Position numbers and translations under genes: made by a program. Shown here one piece after another: positions 15,637 through 22,614 of a stretch of DNA of 37,917 nucleotides; positions within the stretch are counted from its first letter, which is position 1; each line of letters starts with the position of its first letter. Source of the stretch: Candidatus Fermentibacterota bacterium (lineage in GTDB: Bacteria; Fermentibacterota; Fermentibacteria; Fermentibacterales; JCC-6); the NCBI GenBank assembly GCA_030592645.1, contig JAUVIR010000032.1, positions 1-37,917 of the forward strand, read 5' to 3'. Below the pieces are notes generated by a model that was given only the letters and a program-made list of their open reading frames with translations, did not search any database and was not told the DNA's origin.

Positions 15637-16605
15637 ATGGCAAATGTTGAAATCTATGTTCTTAATGTCGGTCAGGCCGACACTTCAATAGTAAAGACAC
15701 CTGAAGGCAATGTGATTGTTATTGATGCTGTAAAACCAAGGAAAACCAGGAAACTGCTCGACTTGATAATCCCTGACTCAAAGGTTGCTTCAGATGGAAA
15801 GAAAATTATTTCTCACCTGATTATTACACATCCGCACGAGGATCATTACAGTGGAGTTCAGAGCATGCTGAACAGATACCATGTGCAGAAAGTCATTCTT
15901 TCTCCTTTCTGGTATGAAACTACAACTAATGCGGGTTATCACAATATTCTTAACCTGCTCGATTCTCCCGGATCGGGTTCATCCTTTCACTTCCTTTCCG
16001 GTTACGAACGAATTTACCCTGATGGCGGAACCTTTGATTCATTCGGGAAAAAGCCTCTGCTTGAACTCCTGGGTCCATCCAATGATATTCTCAAAGAGCT
16101 TCACCAGTGCGGAAAGCTCAACACCAACCACCTGTCTATCATGACAAGGTTCACATTCGACCGATTCAGCATGGTGTTTGCAGGGGATGCACAGATGGAA
16201 AACTGGGCTCAGTACGATAGTGAAGGAATGCTGGCCAGAAAGTGCAAGGTTCTGAGAACAGCTCATCATGGAAGCATGAACGGCACGCAGTGGGAAAGGC
16301 TTGAAAAGCTGTCACCCGGTACTGTTATAGTCTCTTCCGATCCAGAGGGGCGTGATAAACTGCCGGACCTGATAGGGGCAGCGATCTTCAGAAAGTATGA
16401 TACATCAAAATCATCCAGGAAGGTTTATCTGACCTCCCGAACCGGAACCATCAAATTGGTTGTGAGCAACCCTGCATCGGGAAGATTCAAAACGACATCC
16501 TACAGGGAGAAACCAACAAAATCCATTCCCTGGGGAGAGGAAAAACCGGATATCCCGAAAACTGACTGGGATCAATTCATAAAGAATCACTTAGGAATAA
16601 TCTGA
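15637..16605 (+). CDS. ComEC-like MBL-fold metallohydrolase
   Basis: A soluble 322-residue metallo-beta-lactamase-fold protein. It begins with the typical VEIYVLNVGQADTSIV strand pair, then has THPHEDHYSG (HxHxDH, residues about 65-70), NHLSIMTRF, FAGDA and TAHHGS, the order seen in the C-terminal domain of ComEC and its stand-alone relatives. ComEC domains are thought to degrade DNA; other stand-alone members act on different phosphoesters, so the substrate is open. No membrane segments or signal peptide. A C-terminal extension of about 60 residues is basic and Pro-rich (REKPTKSIPWGEEKPDIPK). It follows the 148-aa gene by eight bases. Confidence 0.85.
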   Translation: MANVEIYVLNVGQADTSIVKTPEGNVIVIDAVKPRKTRKLLDLIIPDSKVASDGKKIISHLIITHPHEDHYSGVQSMLNRYHVQKVILSPFWYETTTNAGYHNILNLLDSPGSGSSFHFLSGYERIYPDGGTFDSFGKKPLLELLGPSNDILKELHQCGKLNTNHLSIMTRFTFDRFSMVFAGDAQMENWAQYDSEGMLARKCKVLRTAHHGSMNGTQWERLEKLSPGTVIVSSDPEGRDKLPDLIGAAIFRKYDTSKSSRKVYLTSRTGTIKLVVSNPASGRFKTTSYREKPTKSIPWGEEKPDIPKTDWDQFIKNHLGII

Positions 16606-16717
16606 CAGTCTCATGGAATGTGCTCCGTTAAACCCTGGAGTTTCACACACCTTCTGACAATTCACTCTCTACAGGTATTCAGCACGACCTGATAGCAGTT
16701 GTCTGAAATCTTATCAG

Positions 16718-16862
16718 GTCTATCTGGTAAGGACTAACAGCGACGGAGACAAGCTCTGGCACCGAGACCTACGGCGGATCGAATTATGACAACGGTATCT
16801 ACGTCCTGAAGGCTTCCTCGGGTGATTTCACCGCGATATCAAGGATGACGGTTCTCAGGTAG
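16718..16862 (+). pseudogene. Frameshifted, deleted remnant of a secreted propeller-repeat protein with sorting tail
   Basis: The + strand encodes VYLVRTNSDGDKLW from 16718 to 16759, and after one extra base (16760) TETYGGSNYDNG, in the right order for the repeat type LWT-x-TYGGSNYDNG found in many secreted propeller proteins. It then runs directly into GIYVLKASSGDF and ISRMTVLR with a stop at 16860. The last part looks like the final strands of a FlgD-like C-terminal sorting domain. So a repeat is joined to a tail with most of the gene missing and one frameshift. No start codon or ribosome-binding site fits it. It is in the opposite orientation to the intact secreted genes next to it. Confidence 0.6.
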
Positions 16863-16875
16863 TAAATGGAAATGG

Positions 16876-16898
16876 AGCGGAGGGCTGAACCCTCCGCT
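16876..16898. terminator. Strong hairpin between convergent genes, likely bidirectional terminator
   Basis: Perfect nine-base stem AGCGGAGGG / CCCTCCGCT with loop CTGAA. It lies between the MBL-fold gene (plus) and the secreted protein gene (minus). There is no long T-run on either side, so termination is inferred from position and stem strength. Confidence 0.6.
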
Positions 16899-16917
16899 AT
16901 GGATAAAACTGTTTTCA

Positions 16918-18648
16918 TCAGTCAGCTACGATGACACATCTCATTGTATCGGAAACAGTACCGGAAGATATCCGACACAGATAAATACCCGGGTTCATGT
17001 TAGATGCATCCCAGTTAATCGAATTGAGACCGGCCTGTTGTTCCTCATTCAGGAGTGTTTCGATCAGGCAGCCTCTTATGTCGTAAATATCTACGATTAC
17101 ATTACCTGTTTCGAAAAGAGAATAGGAAAAACTGGTCAATCCGCTGCAGGGATTCGGTGAGCAGGAGATACCGGATACTGGTAAACCGCTATGTGACTCG
17201 ATACCGGTACCGGGGTATTCAAATACATAGGTGTCTGTACCTGTGTTGCCGCCGGCATCAGAACCCGAAACTCCCGCGGAATAGATTCCATTCATCGGCG
17301 GAGTGAAGGTTGCCTCCCAGTCCGTGCCGCTTCCAGTCATTTCAACGAAAAGGAGCGAATCGTCGGGACACACTATTCTCAAAAGAGGAACCCCGTTCAT
17401 CTTGATGTAATTCATTGCCTTTGGATGGTGTCGTCCGTATTCGCCCTGTTCATAAACTGCATGAACATTCAAGTAGTCGTCAGTAATGCATTTAGCGTAC
17501 CTGACACCTTGAGTGTTAGTGACAAAAGCAGCTTCCTGAACTATAGACAGCTCATCATCGCTCATGGAAGCGCCGCCTCCGAAGAGGTTTCCGTTGATCT
17601 TCGTATAGTAGACGGAATTAGAACCACTACTACCTGTTCCCCAGACTATATTCAGATTGTTCTGGTCATCTATACTCATCATGGGTGCCCAGACACCGCC
17701 TGAAGTAAGAATACTCTCGTCGATGGATACTGTGCCGTCCGGCAGGAGTTTCATGTATGCAAGCATGCTCGAATGCTGCCAGATCACATGAACGTTACCG
17801 TTGGTGTCACAGGATATCTGTGGTTTGCACAACTGATCGGACGCATTGTAGCAGATGGATGTCGGCATCGACCAGGTTCCTGAATCTCCGCCGTCGTCGG
17901 AGTAAACGTACTGGATATCGTGGAGATTGTCAGACCAGACAACATATATCCTGTCATCAGGCGCAATATCCACCCGTGCTTCATTGGTCCATGCGTTGGC
18001 ACCCACAACGATGTTCAGGCCGCTTATGAGCGGAGTGCCGTCTGGATCCAGCTTGGTAAGGATGATGTTTGTGCCGCCGTTGGTGTAGATGAGGTATGTG
18101 TTGTTGTCTGCGTCGACCGCTCCTTCCCTGTCCAGAGTCGGCTGTTCAATGTAGATATTCGCATCAGGATTATTGACGATTAACGGATTGCTTCCAGGAC
18201 CGTTCCAGTCGAGGAACTCCTCGCTTACATTGCCATTGTTCTCAAGAACGAACATATCGAAATTGTCAGATGGATTACTGTATTCGTAGAGCTTCACAGC
18301 AGCGTAGATGTTGTTATCAGCATCCGATGCGATCCGGGTGTTGAGCCACCAGTAGTCCCAGTTGGGGTTCGACCAGATACCCTTCCAGGTGACCCATCCC
18401 CCGAATAGATCCTCGTTTGAAGTAACATTAATGGTTACATCGTCACCGTTTTCCGTGTGACTTACGGTGAAGGTTGGTGCTTTCTGGTCAAGCACAACTG
18501 GAGGATAAATAAGAGATTCGGTAATATTCTCAGAAGCATTGATGACGCCGGTGTGTTCATATACAGCCGGATCGCTTGAATGTGCGAACAGCGGGAGGGC
18601 GAAGATAAATGTGATGATCAGAATGATACTCGATTGTTTTGCTGACAT
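16918..18648 (-). CDS. Secreted beta-propeller-like protein with FlgD-like C-terminal sorting domain
   Basis: A 576-residue exported protein. Signal peptide at residues 1-22 (LIITFIFALPLFAHS). Residues about 95-420 contain repeated Asp/Asn-rich beta units such as DADNNIYAAVK, DNNTYLIYTNGG, PDDRIYVVWSD and TNGNVHVIWQ, resembling BNR/sialidase-type propeller blades. An Ig-like segment follows (GNTGTDTYVFEYPG). The last 85 residues form a FlgD-like/Por-type sorting domain: SCSPNPCSG, VDIYDIRGCLIETLL, and NPGIYLCRIS before the final strand. Such tails direct export by a type IX-like system in relatives. GGTGG precedes the ATG at 18648. It is probably the third gene of the operon beginning at 22132. 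Function unknown. Confidence 0.82.
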   Translation of the reverse strand: MSAKQSSIILIITFIFALPLFAHSSDPAVYEHTGVINASENITESLIYPPVVLDQKAPTFTVSHTENGDDVTINVTSNEDLFGGWVTWKGIWSNPNWDYWWLNTRIASDADNNIYAAVKLYEYSNPSDNFDMFVLENNGNVSEEFLDWNGPGSNPLIVNNPDANIYIEQPTLDREGAVDADNNTYLIYTNGGTNIILTKLDPDGTPLISGLNIVVGANAWTNEARVDIAPDDRIYVVWSDNLHDIQYVYSDDGGDSGTWSMPTSICYNASDQLCKPQISCDTNGNVHVIWQHSSMLAYMKLLPDGTVSIDESILTSGGVWAPMMSIDDQNNLNIVWGTGSSGSNSVYYTKINGNLFGGGASMSDDELSIVQEAAFVTNTQGVRYAKCITDDYLNVHAVYEQGEYGRHHPKAMNYIKMNGVPLLRIVCPDDSLLFVEMTGSGTDWEATFTPPMNGIYSAGVSGSDAGGNTGTDTYVFEYPGTGIESHSGLPVSGISCSPNPCSGLTSFSYSLFETGNVIVDIYDIRGCLIETLLNEEQQAGLNSINWDASNMNPGIYLCRISSGTVSDTMRCVIVAD

Positions 18649-18727
18649 TTCAGCACCACCTTTCTGGTTTTCTCTTCATACATTGTTCAGAAATCTTCCT
18701 GCTGATTCCTTTTTATAGAATTCTGTA

Positions 18728-20671
18728 TTACAAAAGTGTTACTTTCTTCGTTTCAGCACAGTAATTCCCAACTCTCAACCGGTAGAAGTAAACTCCCGGA
18801 GAAACACTTTCCCCGGAGTTATCTGTTGTATCCCAGATAACTGAATACTCTCCTGAAGGCAGGATTTCATTCACCAGGGTCTTCACTCTCCGCCCGCCCA
18901 GGTCGTAGATGTTCAGCTCTGCATTTCCGGTAAGATCAACTGGTATCGAAAAACTGATCGTGGTATTCGCACTGAAAGGATTCGGGGAGGAAGATATGCT
19001 GAATACTCTGTTTTGGTCTTCGGTAGTAACAATGCCTACCTGGACAGTTGCTTCAACACTGAGCCTGGACTCCGCAGAAGCCATGATAACAGCAGATATA
19101 CAATAGTAATAATCAGTTGTTCCCGAAGTATCTGTGTAGAACGTATCAACAACCACTGCGCTGTTGATTTTGATATATGGTCCGCCTGACACATCACTTC
19201 TGTAGATGTTATAACCGGCGATGTCCAGTTCTGTATTAGCGTTCCAGGTAAGATAGTTTGAGGTTCCGGAGTTACAGACAACAGGATTCAAAGGAGCCAG
19301 GGGATGCATCCAGCCAGTATTCCAGTTATCATGAAAATACGTTCCCCATTCTGTCAGATATGCCCTGTAAGGAACATCTTCAACAGTCCACAGATTCACG
19401 GTTCCGTTGCCGGTCATAAATGCGATTTCGATATCCCCGTCACCATCCACATCACCCGCAGCAGCGCTGTTGACATAAGACGGTGCACTGATCGATACCG
19501 GCCAGTCTTCAACTGTTGAACCATCACCGTTGAATGCGTACAGAAAACCATTTGCACCTGGCCAGTTCTCGGCAAAGAGGACTTCTCTGTACCCGTCACC
19601 ATCGACATCGAACACTATAGGTGAGCATTCCAGAGCGCTCAGTGCTGAAACAGGCCAGCCCGAGACGATACCCCCTGTATGATGTCTGGCTTGCAGATCA
19701 AAAGTATGACCGCCACCGAATATCTCCAGATCGCCATCGTTATCGATATCGCCTACGACCGGTGTAATGTAGGTGTGAGGCCCCGGATAGTTCTGAGGCC
19801 AGTTATTGAATACTGTCCCGTCATGATGGTAAATGGCAATATGGTTTTGTGAAGGTACACTCCACTGATCGTAATGTGCATGAAGGATCTCGAGGTCTCC
19901 GTCGTCATCAAGGTCCGCGAGTACAGGTTGAGCGTAACTCGTTGCGCCGGCGACACTGAGCAGAGGCCAACCCGGTTCGGGATTACCATCCTTATCCCAG
20001 AGGTAGATTGAATTGTATGATACCGCACATATCTCAACCACTCCGTCGTTATCAACATCCGCCACTGAAGGCGTTGCAACGGATCCAATAGACTGGGGCC
20101 AGCCGGGGTATATCGTTCCGTCATGGTTGTAAACGCAGACTTCACCTTTCCCGAGTATTATCTCAAGATCGCCATCACTGTCTACATCGAAAATTACTGG
20201 TGCTCGGAGGTGCCCGACTGAACCGGTCGCCTGTGGCCATCCGGGAGCCGGAGTTCCGTCATTATGCCAGACGTACATAGTGCTTGTTTCCGCAACGGCA
20301 ACTATTTCCAGACCGGGATAAGCGGCGTCTATATCACCGACAGCCACCTTGGCTCGTATTTTTCCCAATCCGGTCTTTGGCCATCCGGGAAGTTCAGTGC
20401 CCTGGTAGTTCCATACATGAACAGAACCGTTTGAGGAACCGGCGATAATTTCCAGAAAACCATCACCTTCAAGATCAGCAAGACATACACCTGATCCGGG
20501 AAAATTAGTACTCCAACCAATACTGATTGGCCAATTGGGCATTGCTTCAGGTGCTGCAAAGGGGTCGTGCCGGACAGCAGAAGTAGAACCATCTGCATTC
20601 AGGAAGAATATGAACAGCATCACAGATAGAATTGCCAATGAATTCTGAGAAATAATGCGATTAGATATCAT
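18728..20671 (-). CDS. Secreted FG-GAP/VCBS-repeat propeller with Fn3-like and C-terminal sorting domains
   Basis: A 647-residue exported protein. Signal peptide at residues 1-28. From residue 45 to about 420 there are at least seven FG-GAP/VCBS-type units with Ca-binding-like Asp loops: ADLEGDGFLEIIAGSSNG, FDVDSDGDLEIILG, ADVDNDGVVEICAV, ADLDDDGDLEIL, GDIDNDGDLEIFGG, FDVDGDGYREVLFA and GDVDGDGDIEIAFM. Each is followed by a GWP segment, as in integrin-alpha-like propellers. A fibronectin-III-like segment follows (LTWNANTELDIAGYNIYRS), then a FlgD-like tail (SSPNPFSANTTISF, LNIYDLGGRRVKTL, SPGVYFYRLRVG). GGAGG lies seven bases upstream of the ATG. It starts 27 bases after the HTH-M29 gene, so it is probably co-regulated with it. 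Confidence 0.88.
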   Translation of the reverse strand: MISNRIISQNSLAILSVMLFIFFLNADGSTSAVRHDPFAAPEAMPNWPISIGWSTNFPGSGVCLADLEGDGFLEIIAGSSNGSVHVWNYQGTELPGWPKTGLGKIRAKVAVGDIDAAYPGLEIVAVAETSTMYVWHNDGTPAPGWPQATGSVGHLRAPVIFDVDSDGDLEIILGKGEVCVYNHDGTIYPGWPQSIGSVATPSVADVDNDGVVEICAVSYNSIYLWDKDGNPEPGWPLLSVAGATSYAQPVLADLDDDGDLEILHAHYDQWSVPSQNHIAIYHHDGTVFNNWPQNYPGPHTYITPVVGDIDNDGDLEIFGGGHTFDLQARHHTGGIVSGWPVSALSALECSPIVFDVDGDGYREVLFAENWPGANGFLYAFNGDGSTVEDWPVSISAPSYVNSAAAGDVDGDGDIEIAFMTGNGTVNLWTVEDVPYRAYLTEWGTYFHDNWNTGWMHPLAPLNPVVCNSGTSNYLTWNANTELDIAGYNIYRSDVSGGPYIKINSAVVVDTFYTDTSGTTDYYYCISAVIMASAESRLSVEATVQVGIVTTEDQNRVFSISSSPNPFSANTTISFSIPVDLTGNAELNIYDLGGRRVKTLVNEILPSGEYSVIWDTTDNSGESVSPGVYFYRLRVGNYCAETKKVTLL

Positions 20672-20698
20672 ACTGAGCCCTCCGTCTTGTGCTGCAAA

Positions 20699-22132
20699 CT
20701 ATATACTGAAAACGCCATTATCTAAGATTGTTTTGTTACTGCTGGTTATCCTCGGTTTCTCGGCAATGATATCCCAGGTTGTGTACCCTGTGATATCTCC
20801 TCCAATTGCTCGATTGTCTCCGAAAGTAATGTGAAAACTCCCCAATGCTTTGGTTCCGAGTTTAGGGATGCATGATACCGATCTGATCGCGGAATTCAGT
20901 CCGAAACCGACCTGACTTATGGTTTTTTCCTGAGGGTCAGATGTCCTGAAGTACTCTTCCAGTCGATTATCGCCGCTTTCAATCCGACAGTCTGTAACGA
21001 TGCCGTTTTCCACATGCAGATAAATTCCCCTTGCCTCCGCATTATCCAGTTCGCAGTAATCCATGTATATGCTTCCTGACAGATCGGATAAATGCGGAAC
21101 GAATGTAATTTCTCCGGATGGAATACAAAACACTTTATTGATTCTCGATGAAGAATAAGGTCCTGCATCTATGAAATACTTATCCGGATCCACTGAAACA
21201 TTTAAAACATTGTCCTGACCAGTGTGAACACTGAAAGTCGTGAATTTGCGTATTCTTTCTGCAAGATCCCGGGCAACAGTGAATTCACTGGCACTCACTG
21301 AAGCCGCTTTCCAGAACATTGTCAGTTTTTCAAGTGCATCAGGGTCCGTGTGGAACCCTTCTTCAAATTTAGGTATGGATATTATTATTGCTCTCATACC
21401 CGGTCTCTCGTTGATACCGATCATAGACTGTCTTCGTATTCCCGTAACGAAATCAAGTCTCTCTTTCGAGATTCCTTCTTTATCCAGAATTACCGATCGT
21501 TTCAGATCTATCCAGGCATCTGCCCAGTTCACCGACTCAGCAATGCCTTCGTAGAAGATTTCTACCTGCCTTTCGGGAAGGTCGAAAAGCATTTCTCTTG
21601 ATAGTAGAGGATCACTGACAAGTGTTCTGTAATGTGCTCCGATACGACGCAGATGTGTGACAATTTTTAGATAGATACCTATGTTCTGTTCCTGGAAAGA
21701 TATAACAACATTTTCCTCGGGCTGTATTGACAGGTACTCAGAAAGAACAACTCTGGCGAACTCGTTCAGATCAAGATCAAGATCACGCTTGAGGAAGAAT
21801 TCAATGTACGAGTTATTGAAGCTGGTGTGTATTTCTTTCTCAGGTTCTATAGTTTCATCAAGCCCGGCTGATAGAATGAAATTCTGAGCTACTGCACAGT
21901 AGAACTTCTCACGATTTCCACGTACAGGCTTGAGTGGTACCTGTCGGACGAAACCGGATCCTTCAAGTTTCTTCAAGTAGTAGATGACTCTTGGTGTCTT
22001 CATGCCAAGCCTCTCGGCAAGCTGAACACCCGATTGGGGCATTTTCTGCAGTTCTTTCAGTATCTGGAATGCATACTTGTTACTAAGTAATTTAAGTTTA
22101 CTGAAGTCAGATACTATATCGAGTCCTTTCAA
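20699..22132 (-). CDS. HTH transcription factor fused to a degenerate M29 aminopeptidase-like domain
   Basis: A 477-residue protein without signal peptide. Residues 10-75 form a winged helix of the ArsR/MarR type (YAFQILKELQ, GVQLAERLGMKTPRVIYYLKKLE, then the wing). Residues 120-460 align by eye with thermophilic aminopeptidases of family M29: LNEFARVVLSEYLSIQPEENVVI with the Rossmann-like N-lobe, then a C-lobe with the Glu of PSGEITFVP (341) and the His of GSFHITFG (434). The other expected ligands are altered: the second Glu is Gln407 (SQVGFG), the final HxD is TWD (452-454), and the catalytic Tyr after the His is Arg441. An effector-sensing regulator is more likely than a peptidase. TTG at 22132 has AAGGAG seven bases upstream. 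A near-consensus promoter with a palindrome lies just upstream. Two secreted-protein genes follow in the same operon. Confidence 0.78.
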   Translation of the reverse strand: MKGLDIVSDFSKLKLLSNKYAFQILKELQKMPQSGVQLAERLGMKTPRVIYYLKKLEGSGFVRQVPLKPVRGNREKFYCAVAQNFILSAGLDETIEPEKEIHTSFNNSYIEFFLKRDLDLDLNEFARVVLSEYLSIQPEENVVISFQEQNIGIYLKIVTHLRRIGAHYRTLVSDPLLSREMLFDLPERQVEIFYEGIAESVNWADAWIDLKRSVILDKEGISKERLDFVTGIRRQSMIGINERPGMRAIIISIPKFEEGFHTDPDALEKLTMFWKAASVSASEFTVARDLAERIRKFTTFSVHTGQDNVLNVSVDPDKYFIDAGPYSSSRINKVFCIPSGEITFVPHLSDLSGSIYMDYCELDNAEARGIYLHVENGIVTDCRIESGDNRLEEYFRTSDPQEKTISQVGFGLNSAIRSVSCIPKLGTKALGSFHITFGDNRAIGGDITGYTTWDIIAEKPRITSSNKTILDNGVFSI

Positions 22133-22161
22133 TCTCCATCTCCTTCTCTATTTTCTTCTAA

Positions 22162-22177
22162 TTCAGTATTTACTGAA
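22162..22177. promoter_or_regulatory. Perfect palindrome at the transcription start of the HTH-M29 operon (candidate operator)
   Basis: TTCAGTA-TT-TACTGAA is a perfect inverted repeat of two seven-base arms. It lies directly downstream of the -10 box, so a bound dimer would cover the start point and block transcription. Autoregulation by the HTH gene just downstream is the natural guess. Confidence 0.55.
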
Positions 22178-22179
22178 AT

Positions 22180-22208
22180 AGAATAATACATGCATTAATT
22201 CTTGTCAA
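22180..22208 (-). promoter_or_regulatory. Near-consensus promoter of the HTH-M29 operon
   Basis: On the minus strand TTGACA (22208-22203), 17 bases, then TATTCT (22185-22180). Only 47 bases separate it from the TTG start at 22132. It is the clearest promoter in the window. Confidence 0.7.
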
Positions 22209-22249
22209 GTAATCAGTTCTTGAATGACATCGGATATCAGCCCAGTAGT

Positions 22250-22360
22250 TTACACAGCCTGTTCGATACAATCCGCAAGGCGCCTTATCTTTGCAACCAT
22301 CTGTTTCGCAGAATAATCCTTCTCTATGTCACGTTCAGGTTTTTCCTTGCGTTTCGCCAT
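22250..22360 (-). CDS. Small 36-aa protein, possibly truncated amphi-Trp-domain protein
   Basis: The ATG at 22360 has a strong ribosome-binding site, GGAGGT with five bases between. The product begins MAKRKEKPERDIEKDYSAKQ and ends RRLADCIEQAV. The pattern of Glu-Lys, aromatic, Gln, then a basic helix with RRLAD.IE resembles the N-terminal helix of amphi-Trp-domain proteins, which normally continue with several strands. Here the frame stops after Val, and no continuation is visible in the other two frames. It may be a real small protein or a decayed one. It lies upstream of, and in the same direction as, the HTH-M29 gene, and ends before that gene's promoter. Confidence 0.4.
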   Translation of the reverse strand: MAKRKEKPERDIEKDYSAKQMVAKIRRLADCIEQAV

Positions 22361-22614
22361 GATCGACCTCCGCTGTCTGCTCGAGTGACAATCTGACTGC
22401 TGATTAAAGAGTTTCAGAAATACTTGAAACAACTGACATTGGCAAGTAAGAAACAGAGGTTTGGAGTTGGATCAAGTCCTCTTCTTGAAAAAACTCATGT
22501 TATTCGGATATCTTGACTTACTGAACAAGCAGGATATTATAGAGAATCTGGTCTGACTCGATGGGAAGAACCGGTTTCCGGTAAATTGCTTCTGTTACGC
22601 ACGGAGGTTACTTA
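22361..22614. other. Intergenic region upstream of the hybrid kinase
   Basis: With the small ORF and the HTH-M29 promoter, this is the rest of a 482-base region (22133-22614) between divergent genes. It holds a candidate kinase promoter (22513-22540) and the kinase ribosome-binding site GGAGGT six bases before its ATG. I see no other gene. Confidence 0.6.
22513..22540 (+). promoter_or_regulatory. Candidate promoter of the hybrid sensor kinase
   Basis: TTGACT (22513-22518), 16 bases, TATTAT (22535-22540), 74 bases before the ATG. The spacer begins with TACTGAA, matching one arm of the palindrome at 22162-22177, but without its mirror arm. Confidence 0.5.

Larger units (their letters stand above)
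16606..16917. other. 312-base intergenic region holding a gene remnant and a hairpin
   Basis: No intact gene. It contains a frameshifted remnant of a secreted repeat protein (16718-16862) and a strong bidirectional hairpin (16876-16898). In 16606-16717 I see nothing recognisable. Confidence 0.7.

Noticed and set aside
20699..22132. Active M29 aminopeptidase
   Set aside because: Several metal and catalytic residues appear replaced and an HTH is fused at the N-terminus, so a regulatory role fits better.
22202..22396. A 64-codon open frame on the plus strand opposite the small amphi-Trp-like ORF
   Set aside because: No ribosome-binding site or recognisable composition, and it is antisense to a better-supported small ORF and covers the HTH-M29 promoter region.
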